The position numbers and the translations under genes were made by a program. Under the pieces are notes generated by a model. The model had not been told where the DNA came from and did no database searches. It saw only the letters and a list, made by a program, of their open reading frames with translations. 14,205 bases of DNA from an uncultured Alistipes sp. (GTDB lineage: Bacteria; Bacteroidota; Bacteroidia; Bacteroidales; Rikenellaceae). Positions within the stretch are counted from its first letter, which is position 1; every line of letters begins with the position of its first letter. This document shows, piece after piece, positions 7,464 to 14,100 of this stretch. The DNA is taken from positions 1-14,205 of the forward strand of contig CAAGBL010000072.1 of NCBI GenBank assembly GCA_900768045.1, read 5' to 3'.

Positions 7464-8174
7464 TTACATTTTATTGATTGTTGCCGTAACAACCGTAGCT
7501 ACAAGGGCTGCTGTCTCGGTGCGTAGTCGCTCCTTGCCCAACGAAATTGCCTTGAAGCCATTTTGGAGTGCAAAGTTAATCTCTTCTGGCGAAAAATCGC
7601 CCTCAGGACCGATTAAAATTAGGGTATTATTGCCTTTTTTTAGCAATTTTCCAAGATACTCCCTCTCGCCAAGCTCCGAATTGCAGTGTGCAATGAACTT
7701 CTCGCCCTCGAAAGGCATGGCGATAAGCTTGCGTATGGGGGTTAGCTCGTGGAGCGTGGGGTGGTATGCCTTTAGCGACTGCTTCACTGCCGAGGTTATT
7801 ACTCGCTCCTCCCTCTCATGCTTAATCTCCTTGCGCTCGCTGTGGTCGCAGAGGAGTGGATATATCTCTGATATACCCACTTCGGTAGCTTTTTCTAAAA
7901 ACCACTCGAGGCGGTCGATGTTTTTTGTTGGAGCTATGCCGATGGTTAGGCCGTAGCTCATTTTCTCGTACTCATGCTCCGCATTAATAACCTCCACGGT
8001 GCAGCGTTTCACGTTGTCGTCCACTATCTTACAGCGATACATGGTGCCTCGTCCGTCGGTTATGTGAAGCTCGTCGCCTCGTCCCATTCTGAGCACTCTT
8101 ACGCAGTGCTTCGACTCCTCCTCAGAGAGGGTATATTGGGGTAATGTTATTTCAGGTGCATAAAATAGTTGCAT
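7464..8174 (-). CDS. rsmE: 16S rRNA (uracil-1498-N3)-methyltransferase RsmE
   Basis: 236 residues, the usual length for RsmE. The enzyme uses S-adenosylmethionine to methylate N3 of U1498 in 16S rRNA in the cytoplasm. It has an N-terminal PUA-like RNA-binding domain (about 1-70, with HCVRVLRMGRGDEL at 23-36). The C-terminal SPOUT domain has the knot motifs LIGPEGDFS (187-195) and LGKERLRTETAAL (212-224), and EKATEVGISEI (94-104) is also typical. The ATG at 8174 gives the standard N-terminus and sits about 20 bases from the expected transcription start of the minus-strand promoter. It is divergent from the first M3 peptidase gene and is followed after 32 bases by the HyfB-like gene, so it may head the operon transcript. 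Confidence 0.95.
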   Translation of the reverse strand: MQLFYAPEITLPQYTLSEEESKHCVRVLRMGRGDELHITDGRGTMYRCKIVDDNVKRCTVEVINAEHEYEKMSYGLTIGIAPTKNIDRLEWFLEKATEVGISEIYPLLCDHSERKEIKHEREERVITSAVKQSLKAYHPTLHELTPIRKLIAMPFEGEKFIAHCNSELGEREYLGKLLKKGNNTLILIGPEGDFSPEEINFALQNGFKAISLGKERLRTETAALVATVVTATINKM

Positions 8175-8199
8175 TGCATCTATAATTTTTTTAACTTTG
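8169..8199 (+). promoter_or_regulatory. Bacteroidetes-type promoter for the M3 peptidase genes
   Basis: TTG at 8169-8171 and TAACTTTG at 8192-8199 are separated by 20 bases. The second element is an exact match to the TAnnTTTG -7 box used by the Bacteroidetes primary sigma factor. The expected start of transcription is a few bases beyond 8199, leaving a leader of about 20 bases before ATG 8225. The -33 element falls inside the start of rsmE. Confidence 0.75.
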
Positions 8200-8207
8200 C
8201 AAAGTTA
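8200..8207 (-). promoter_or_regulatory. Mirror-image -7 box for rsmE (and probably the Ehr-type operon)
   Basis: The minus strand also reads TAACTTTG at 8207-8200, the other half of an 18-bp perfect palindrome at 8191-8208 (TTAACTTTGCAAAGTTAA). It lies 26 bases upstream of the rsmE start codon. No TTG is present at the matching -33 position on this strand, so this side may be the weaker promoter or depend on a regulator. Confidence 0.55.
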
Positions 8208-8224
8208 ATTAAAATATATCATAG

Positions 8225-10507
8225 ATGAAACGTATTTTTGTATTATTCTTTGCAATGTTCTCTTTGATGATGAATTATTCATGCTCGAGCGATATGACAA
8301 CGCCTGAGCACAACCCATTGCTTGCCGAGTGGGAGTCGGATAAAAACATTCCTCCATTTGACAAGATTCGTGCTGAGCACTACGAGCCAGCCTTCGAGGT
8401 TGCAATGCAGATGCACAACGACGAGATTAACGCTATCGTTCGCTCTCAGGAGGAGCCATCGTTCGAGAATGTTATTCTTGCCTTGGACAATGCGGGCATC
8501 AAGCTCTACGACATCTCGTTGTTGTTTGGCATGCTCTCATCGTCTGACCTCGACGATACTATGCAGGAGGTACAGAACAAGATGATGCCTCGTATTGATG
8601 AGCATTACAACGCTATTATGCTTAACGACTCGTTGTTTATGCGAGTTAAGGCTGTCTATGATAAGCGCTCTGAGCTCAAGCTCGACGAGTTGCAGACACG
8701 CCTTTTGGAGAAGACCTACACTAAGTTCGTTCGCTCGGGTGCCTTGCTCGAGGGCGAGAAGAAGGAGCGCCTAAAGCAGATTAACTCGGAGCTCTCGATG
8801 CTTACTATTCGCTTTGGCAACAACCTCCTTGCTGAGAACGCAGGTTTTATTCTTGAGCTTAATGCACAGCAGGTTGCCGACCTTCCAGAGGGCGTGCGCA
8901 AGCAGGCTGAGGAGGCTGCAAAGTCTATGGGTAAGGAGGGCTACGTCTTTACCTTGGATAAGCCAAGCATGCTCCCATTCTTGACCTACTCTAAGGATCG
9001 TGAGCTTCGCCGCCAGCTATATAACGGCTACCTCATGCGTGGTAACAACAATAACGACCATGACAACAAGGAGATTGTTAAGCAGATGACTGAGCTACGT
9101 ATTGAGAAGGCTCAGTTGCTTGGTTACAAGTCCTTCTCTCACTATGTTACTGCCGACCAGATGGCAGGAACGCCTGAGGCTGTATATGCTCTCTTGAACG
9201 AGATTTGGGAGCCCTCGCTAAAGTCGGCTAAGGCCGAGCTCGAGGAGATGCAGAAGCTATTTAAGAAGGATCACCCTAACGAGACCTTCGAGAAGTCGGA
9301 TTGGTGGTACTATGCCGAGAAGGTGCGCAAGGATAAGTATCAGCTCGACGAGGATGCTGTGCGCCAGTACCTATCATTCGACAATGTGCGCAATGGTATG
9401 TTCCAGCTCGCAAATCGCCTCTATGGCATCACATTCCGCCCAATTGTAGCACCTCGCTATCACGCTCAGTGTACAACCTACGACGTCATCGATGTTGATG
9501 ATACACACCTTGGCGTGCTCTATCTCGATCCTCACCCACGCAAGACCAAGAGTGGTGGTGCATGGTGTGGTAACTTTGCAGAGCAGCGCTATGTGAATGG
9601 CGTGCGTCGTGCCCCAGTAGTAGGCGTGGTATGTAATTTCACACCTCCTGTAGGCGACACCCCTTCATTGCTCACATTTGACGAGGCGGAGACTCTATTC
9701 CATGAGTTTGGTCATGCTCTTCACTGCCTCTTTGCCGATGTTAAGTATCGTGGCTTGGCAGAGGTCGAGGGCGACTTCGTGGAGCTCCCATCGCAGATTA
9801 TGGAGAACTGGGCATTCGAGCCAGAGATTCTTAAGACCTACGCCACACATTACCGCACAGGCGAGGTTATCCCTGAGCATTTGATTCGCAAGATTCAGAA
9901 GGCATCGCTCTTTAACCAGGGCTTCATTACCACTGAGCTTACTGCGGCAGCCCTCGTGGATATGGATATCCATAGCCTTGAGAAGATGCCTGAGAACTTC
10001 GACGTTGTGAAGTTCGAGAACGACAACCTTGCTGGCCGTCGTGGTCTCTTACCAGAGATTGCGCCACGTTACCGCTACACCTACTTCGCTCACATCTTCA
10101 ATGGCGGCTACTCGTCAGGCTACTACTTCTACCTTTGGGCTGAGGTGCTCGATAAAGATGCCTTCGCAGCCTTCGCTGAGCGTCGTGACATCTGCGACAA
10201 GGAGCTTGCACATAGCCTTCGCTACGATCTCTTGGCTCAGGGTGGTCAGCGCCCAGGTATGGAGATGTATCGTAAGTTCCGTGGCGCAGCACCCGACAAG
10301 AAAGCTATGCTTCGTGCACGTGGCCTATGGAACGAGCCAGAGCCAGTAGATAGCGTTGATGCTCCTAAGCCTGAGGCTCCAAAGTCGATGTTTAGACCAG
10401 AGCCAGGAAAGCGCCCAGTATTCAACACTGCACAGCCCTCTGCCGATAAAAAGGCAAAGGAGATGCCTGTAAGGCCTATAGCCCCTCAGGTAGCACCCAA
10501 GAAATAG
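8225..10507 (+). CDS. M3-family zinc metallopeptidase (Dcp/oligopeptidase A type), putative lipoprotein, paralog 1
   Basis: 760 residues. A Lys/Arg-started hydrophobic signal ends at Cys20 (NYSCSSD). The lipobox is poor at -3 and -2, so lipidation is likely but not certain. The M3 catalytic domain carries HEFGHALH with His493, Glu494 and His497, then DFVELPSQIMENW with the third zinc ligand Glu520. A substrate-binding His/Tyr region reads HIFNGGYSSGYYFYLW. The loop between the zinc motifs is two residues shorter than in paralog 2 and in E. coli Dcp, and reads GLAEVEG in place of the usual SGT-containing loop. Beyond about residue 705 there is a Pro/Lys/Glu-rich, probably disordered tail missing from paralog 2. 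Such enzymes cleave short peptides, often releasing dipeptides, here probably in the periplasm. The ATG at 8225 follows an exact promoter. Paralog 2 starts 30 bases downstream and is probably co-transcribed. Confidence 0.9.
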   Translation: MKRIFVLFFAMFSLMMNYSCSSDMTTPEHNPLLAEWESDKNIPPFDKIRAEHYEPAFEVAMQMHNDEINAIVRSQEEPSFENVILALDNAGIKLYDISLLFGMLSSSDLDDTMQEVQNKMMPRIDEHYNAIMLNDSLFMRVKAVYDKRSELKLDELQTRLLEKTYTKFVRSGALLEGEKKERLKQINSELSMLTIRFGNNLLAENAGFILELNAQQVADLPEGVRKQAEEAAKSMGKEGYVFTLDKPSMLPFLTYSKDRELRRQLYNGYLMRGNNNNDHDNKEIVKQMTELRIEKAQLLGYKSFSHYVTADQMAGTPEAVYALLNEIWEPSLKSAKAELEEMQKLFKKDHPNETFEKSDWWYYAEKVRKDKYQLDEDAVRQYLSFDNVRNGMFQLANRLYGITFRPIVAPRYHAQCTTYDVIDVDDTHLGVLYLDPHPRKTKSGGAWCGNFAEQRYVNGVRRAPVVGVVCNFTPPVGDTPSLLTFDEAETLFHEFGHALHCLFADVKYRGLAEVEGDFVELPSQIMENWAFEPEILKTYATHYRTGEVIPEHLIRKIQKASLFNQGFITTELTAAALVDMDIHSLEKMPENFDVVKFENDNLAGRRGLLPEIAPRYRYTYFAHIFNGGYSSGYYFYLWAEVLDKDAFAAFAERRDICDKELAHSLRYDLLAQGGQRPGMEMYRKFRGAAPDKKAMLRARGLWNEPEPVDSVDAPKPEAPKSMFRPEPGKRPVFNTAQPSADKKAKEMPVRPIAPQVAPKK

Positions 10508-10537
10508 ATGAATACAAAACCTAATTAATAAATTTTT

Positions 10538-12640
10538 ATGAAAAAAGTAACACTATTTATGTCAGCATTGACTATGGCTTTAGTTGGTTGCGGCGGTGAT
10601 AACATCGCTAACAACCCACTTGTTCAGGAGTGGGACACGCCTTATCAGACACCTCCATTCTCAAAGATCGAGCTTAAGCACTATGAGCCAGCGATAGACT
10701 ACGCTATCGAGCTAAATCGTGCTGATATCGACGCTATTGTAAATAACCCTGAGGCTCCTACATTCGAGAATACTATCGTGGCTATGGAGCGTGCAGGCGA
10801 GCTTCTTAACCGTGTAACTGGCGTATTCTTCGTACTTAACAACTGCGACACTAACGACCAGATGCAGGAGATTGCAAACAACGTAACTCCTAAGCTCACA
10901 GAGCTTGGTAACGACGTATCGCTCAACCCTGAGCTCTTCAAGCGTGTTAAGGCTGTATACGAGCAGTATGAGCGTGGTGAGCTCGAGCTCGACCAGGAGG
11001 ATAAGATGCTCTTGGAGGAGACATATAAGGGCTTTGCACGTTCAGGTGCTTTGCTCGAGGGCGAGCAGCAGGAGCTCTACCGCCAGTACACTACTGAGCT
11101 TGCACAGCTCACACTTAAGTTTGGTCAGAATGCACTCGCTGCAACAAACGCATTTACCCTTAACATTACTGACGAGGCTAAGGTTGCTGAGCTTCCTGAC
11201 TTTGTTAAGGAGGGCCTTGCAGCAGATGCCCAGGCACGTGGCGAGCAGGGTTGGACAGTAACTCTCCAGGCTCCAAGCTATGGCCCATTCATGACCTACT
11301 CATCACAGCGTGACCTTAAGGAGCAGCTCTACCGTGCTTACAACACACGTGGTATCGGTGGCGAGAGCGACAACCTCGAGGTTATCCGTCGCATCACTGA
11401 GCTCCGCCTCAAGGTTGCTCAGTTGCTTGGCTACAACTGCTATGCAGACTACGTTTTGGAGGAGAAGATGGCTGAGAACACAGCAACAGTAAATGGCTTC
11501 CTCGCTGAGCTTTGCGATGCTACGTTCGACTACGCAAAGAAGGACGTTCAGGCAGTTACAGAGTTCGCTAAGACTCTCGGCTTTGAGGGTGAGCTTATGC
11601 CATGGGACTGGGGCTACTACAACGAGAAGTATAAGGAGGCTAAGTACTCTATCAACGACGAGCAGATTAAGCCTTACCTCGAGCTTTCAAAGGCTAAGGA
11701 GGCGGTGTTTATGCTTGCTGGTAAGCTCTATGGCCTTACATTTACACAGGTAGACAACATCGAGACATATCACCCAGAGGCTACCGTATACGAGGTTAAG
11801 GACGCAAGCGATAAGCTTATGGCTATCCTCTACCTCGACTTCTTCCCACGTGAGTCTAAGCGTGCTGGTGCATGGATGACTGAGTTCCGTGGCGTGAAGA
11901 CCGTTGACGGCGTTGAGCAGCGTCCTTTGGTGCAGCTCGTTATGAACTTCACAAAGCCTACTGCTAACACCCCTTCATTGCTCACATTTGATGAGTTCAC
12001 TACATTCCTTCACGAGTTCGGCCACGGCTTGCACGGCATCCTTGCACAGGGTAAGTACGAGTCTATCAACGGCACATCAGTAAAGCGTGACTTCGTGGAG
12101 CTTCCATCGCAGATCATGGAGAACTGGGCTACAGAGAAGGAGTATCTCGACCTTTGGGCTAAGCACTACCAGACAGGTGAGGCTATGCCAGCAGAGCTTA
12201 TCGAGAAGCTCGTAGCTGCAAAGACCTACCTCGCAGCATACTTTAACGTACGTCAGCTCTCATTCGGTATGCTCGATATGGCATGGCACACACTCACTGA
12301 GCCTTACACTGGCGATGTGCTTGCCTTCGAGCAGCAGGCAGTAGCCTCAACACAGGTTCTTCCTATGGTTGATGGTACAGCCATGGGCCCTGCCTTCACT
12401 CACATCTTCAGCGGTGGTTACGCTACTGGCTACTACGGCTATAAGTGGGCTGAGGTTCTTGCAGCAGACGCTTACTCTTACTTCCAGGAGAAGGGCATCT
12501 TCTCTGAGGAGGTATCAACAAAGTTCCGCAAGGAGGTTTTGGAGCAGGGTGGCCACAAGCACCCAATGGAGCTTTATCAGAACTTCCGTGGTCACAAGCC
12601 ACAGACTAAGGCGCTTATTGATCAGATGAACCTCGAGTAA
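10538..12640 (+). CDS. M3-family zinc metallopeptidase (Dcp type), putative lipoprotein, paralog 2
   Basis: 700 residues. The signal peptide MKKVTLFMSALTMALVGC has a good lipobox (LVGC, Cys18) followed by GGD, so this is a probable lipoprotein. It is M3A type throughout. HEFGHGLH gives His492, Glu493 and His496, and the third zinc ligand Glu521 sits in DFVELPSQ at the canonical spacing (29 residues after the first His), with the normal NGTSVKR loop between. The substrate-contact region reads HIFSGGYATGYYGYKWAEV. Length matches E. coli Dcp (about 680) plus the signal. It is clearly related to the upstream gene along its whole length but lacks that protein's C-terminal tail. The expected role is dipeptidyl or oligopeptide cleavage in the cell envelope for amino-acid supply. 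The 30-base gap to paralog 1 has no promoter match, so the pair is probably a bicistronic unit ending at the fold-back structure after the stop codon. Confidence 0.92.
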   Translation: MKKVTLFMSALTMALVGCGGDNIANNPLVQEWDTPYQTPPFSKIELKHYEPAIDYAIELNRADIDAIVNNPEAPTFENTIVAMERAGELLNRVTGVFFVLNNCDTNDQMQEIANNVTPKLTELGNDVSLNPELFKRVKAVYEQYERGELELDQEDKMLLEETYKGFARSGALLEGEQQELYRQYTTELAQLTLKFGQNALAATNAFTLNITDEAKVAELPDFVKEGLAADAQARGEQGWTVTLQAPSYGPFMTYSSQRDLKEQLYRAYNTRGIGGESDNLEVIRRITELRLKVAQLLGYNCYADYVLEEKMAENTATVNGFLAELCDATFDYAKKDVQAVTEFAKTLGFEGELMPWDWGYYNEKYKEAKYSINDEQIKPYLELSKAKEAVFMLAGKLYGLTFTQVDNIETYHPEATVYEVKDASDKLMAILYLDFFPRESKRAGAWMTEFRGVKTVDGVEQRPLVQLVMNFTKPTANTPSLLTFDEFTTFLHEFGHGLHGILAQGKYESINGTSVKRDFVELPSQIMENWATEKEYLDLWAKHYQTGEAMPAELIEKLVAAKTYLAAYFNVRQLSFGMLDMAWHTLTEPYTGDVLAFEQQAVASTQVLPMVDGTAMGPAFTHIFSGGYATGYYGYKWAEVLAADAYSYFQEKGIFSEEVSTKFRKEVLEQGGHKHPMELYQNFRGHKPQTKALIDQMNLE

Positions 12641-12765
12641 TTTGTTGTGATAAGGGGCTATCTGCGGCCTCTCAATCATTGGGCTGAAAGGGAAATACGC
12701 CAAGTATGTCCCTTCCAGCCCAATTTCATGTCGAGACCACATCTAACCCCTTCTGACAACAAATT
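12639..12765. repeat. 127-bp imperfect fold-back (inverted-repeat) element
   Basis: The outer arms AATTTGTTGT (12639-12648) and ACAACAAATT (12756-12765) are perfectly complementary. GGGG (12654-12657) pairs with CCCC (12747-12750), CTGCGGCCTC (12662-12671) pairs imperfectly with GAGACCACAT (12733-12742), and an inner hairpin at 12678-12724 is nearly perfect. The whole element is one long cruciform-like structure starting inside the stop codon of the second peptidase gene. It has no ORF and no clear target-site duplication. It could be a decayed miniature transposable element, a structured RNA or an elaborate 3' end. Confidence 0.7.
12678..12724 (+). terminator. Strong hairpin, probable 3' end of the M3 peptidase transcript
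   Basis: ATTGGGCTGAAAGGGA (12678-12693) pairs with TCCCTTCCAGCCCAAT (12709-12724) with one mismatch. After one further mismatch, ATAC/GTAT extends the stem to a 5-base loop (12699-12703). That gives 21 paired positions with two mismatches. It is only 37 bases past the stop codon. No U-tract follows, so it may protect or process the 3' end instead of terminating on its own. Confidence 0.5.
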
Positions 12766-12791
12766 TAGTGGTGCTAATCGAGGTGGAATTT

Positions 12792-12828
12792 ATAGGGAAG
12801 ATAGGGAATAATAGGGAAGATAGGAAAG
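12792..12828. repeat. 9-bp tandem repeat block A (ATAGGGAAG-like, four units)
   Basis: Units are ATAGGGAAG, ATAGGGAAT, AATAGGGAAG (one extra base) and ATAGGAAAG. It reads as the opposite orientation of the CCCTAT-type units in the blocks to the right. It is non-coding, between the fold-back element and cysQ. Confidence 0.75.
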
Positions 12829-12838
12829 TGATACCCTC

Positions 12839-12892
12839 ACCTCATTAACCCTATTGACCCTATTAGCCCTATCAACCCTATTAATCCTATTA
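12839..12892. repeat. 9-bp tandem repeat block B (ACCCTATTA-like, six units)
   Basis: Six consecutive 9-base units: ACCTCATTA, ACCCTATTG, ACCCTATTA, GCCCTATCA, ACCCTATTA, ATCCTATTA. The register is kept exactly over 54 bases with one to three substitutions per unit. Confidence 0.85.
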
Positions 12893-12901
12893 ACGCAGCG
12901 C

Positions 12902-12946
12902 TCCCTAAGTTCCTTAAATTCCCTAAACTCCTTAAACTCACTATCT
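12902..12946. repeat. 9-bp tandem repeat block C (TCCCTAAAC-like, five units)
   Basis: Units are TCCCTAAGT, TCCTTAAAT, TCCCTAAAC, TCCTTAAAC and a degenerate TCACTATCT. Alternate units differ as CCC/CCT, suggesting an 18-base higher-order period. Block B ends 9 bases to the left. Confidence 0.8.
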
Positions 12947-12950
12947 CAGC

Positions 12951-13005
12951 GCCCTCATTTATCCCATCTATCCCATTCGCCCCATCTATCTCATTAATCC
13001 CGTGC
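12951..13005. repeat. 9-bp tandem repeat block D (ATCCCATCT-like)
   Basis: GCCCTCATT plus one base, then ATCCCATCT, ATCCCATTC, GCCCCATCT, ATCTCATTA and ATCCCGTGC. It has the same 9-base period as blocks B and C with a different consensus. Block D is followed by a short palindrome GTGCTAAGCAC (13002-13012) and then the end of cysQ, so it lies in that gene's 3' untranslated region. Confidence 0.75.
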
Positions 13006-13029
13006 TAAGCACTCCTTACTTTTCACCTC

Positions 13030-13866
13030 TCACCTCTCTTCACGGCAAGCAACAAACCAGGGGTTGTCTAAGACCTCCTTGTTATATTGTAGCTTCTCGC
13101 CGGTGGGGTAGGCGTAGGTTGTGCCTCCTGCCTCGAGGAGTATGAGCTCGCCCGCTGCGGTGTCCCACTCCGAGGTGGTTGAGGTACGCACGTAGTAGTC
13201 GACACTGCCCTCAGCTAAGAGGCAGAACTTATACGAGCTGCCCTGCTCGATAACCTCGAGATCGGGGTGCGCAGTGCGTAGCGAGTCGATATGTGAGTGT
13301 GTCTCCGTGGTTTGGTGTGAGCGTGATACTGCTACACGGAATCTATCGTGGCTATGCTCCTTAAGCGGCAGGCGCACAATGTTGTTGTGAATATCGTCGT
13401 AGCTATATGATGCATTATCGTCGGGCTTAACACCCTCCATAACCCAGGCGCCATGGCCACGTTCTGCGATATACATCTTATTGTGGTAGGGGACATATAC
13501 CACCGAGCTTACGCACGTGTTATTCTCCATGAGGGCGATGTTTACCGTGAACTCGTTGTTACCCTTGATAAACTCTACTGTGCCATCAAGCGGATCAACA
13601 AGCCAAAAGAGCTCCCAGTTGCGTCTCTCATCGTAGAGCATCTCACGTCCCTCCTCCGAGAGTATAGGTATGCGTGTCTTGCCCAACGACTCCTTAATCG
13701 TGAGGTGGGCCATGCGGTCGGCAATGGTTATCGGTGTGTTGTCGCTCTTAAGTGCAATATCGTAGTCGTCGCTACTGTTGTATATTCGCATTATTGCGGC
13801 GCCAGCACGCACAGCAGCATTAAACTGCTCATGGAGAAGATACTCTCTAATGCTCTTGTCAATCAT
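13030..13866 (-). CDS. cysQ: 3'(2'),5'-bisphosphate nucleotidase CysQ (inositol monophosphatase superfamily)
   Basis: 278 residues from ATG at 13866. The enzyme removes the 3' phosphate from 3'-phosphoadenosine 5'-phosphate, clearing a by-product of sulfate assimilation and recycling AMP. It depends on Mg and is inhibited by Li in the family. Metal-site motifs are LSEEG with Glu71-Glu72, DPLDGTVEF (91-99) and WDTAAGE (234-240). The DPLDGT form with FIKGNNEFTVNIAL after it is typical of CysQ over plain inositol monophosphatases. An upstream in-frame ATG at 13896 would add ten residues but lies only about 9 bases from the predicted -7 box, leaving almost no leader, so 13866 is preferred. It is monocistronic here, divergent from rplU. 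The 3' side runs into the 9-bp repeat region. Confidence 0.9.
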   Translation of the reverse strand: MIDKSIREYLLHEQFNAAVRAGAAIMRIYNSSDDYDIALKSDNTPITIADRMAHLTIKESLGKTRIPILSEEGREMLYDERRNWELFWLVDPLDGTVEFIKGNNEFTVNIALMENNTCVSSVVYVPYHNKMYIAERGHGAWVMEGVKPDDNASYSYDDIHNNIVRLPLKEHSHDRFRVAVSRSHQTTETHSHIDSLRTAHPDLEVIEQGSSYKFCLLAEGSVDYYVRTSTTSEWDTAAGELILLEAGGTTYAYPTGEKLQYNKEVLDNPWFVACREER

Positions 13867-13904
13867 TGTCGTTATGGTTTTAGCGGTGGCTATCATTCAC
13901 TGAG

Positions 13905-13935
13905 TAAAGTTAACGAAAAAATATGAATAAAACAA
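13905..13935 (-). promoter_or_regulatory. Bacteroidetes-type promoter for cysQ
   Basis: Read on the minus strand, TTG (13935-13933) is followed after 20 bases by TAACTTTA (13912-13905), one mismatch from TAnnTTTG. Transcription should start near 13899, giving a leader of about 33 bases to ATG 13866. This supports the shorter CDS. Confidence 0.65.
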
Positions 13936-14040
13936 TTATCTCTACATATATTTATATATAATATGTGAGGCTTCGAGCCCCAGCGTCGACCATCGTTCGA
14001 AAAGTGTGCCATAATTATCGAAAAAAATAGTTGTTAGGTG

Positions 14041-14070
14041 TTGTAAATAGAAAAAATATTAGTACCTTTG
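14041..14070 (+). promoter_or_regulatory. Bacteroidetes-type promoter for rplU
   Basis: TTG at 14041-14043 and TACCTTTG at 14063-14070 are separated by 19 bases. The -7 box matches TAnnTTTG exactly. The element lies 30 bases upstream of the rplU start codon. Confidence 0.75.
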
Positions 14071-14100
14071 CCCCGCTAAACATTTTTAATTTTAGATTAA

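Noticed and set aside
7474..7956. Plus-strand frame of 160 codons inside rsmE
   Set aside because: It is a shadow of the conserved SPOUT-domain coding sequence on the other strand.
10905..11261. Plus-strand Ser/Leu-rich frame inside the second M3 peptidase gene
   Set aside because: The low-complexity composition is what an out-of-frame reading of this gene would give, and the real frame is fully conserved.
12792..13005. CRISPR array
   Set aside because: Units are 9 bases, directly adjacent and degenerate, with no spacers and no cas genes.
13002..13012. GTGCTAAGCAC as a cysQ terminator
   Set aside because: A stem of only five pairs with a one-base loop and no U-tract on the minus strand is too weak to call.
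13453..13926. Plus-strand frame of 157 codons across cysQ and its promoter
   Set aside because: It is antisense to the catalytic motifs of cysQ and continues through the cysQ promoter. No product is recognised.
13965..14010. Possible tRNA 3' fragment (TTCGAGCCC followed by GTCGACCA)
   Set aside because: No acceptor, D or anticodon arm can be built upstream, where the sequence is an AT-rich ATATA stretch, and the T-arm pairing is poor.
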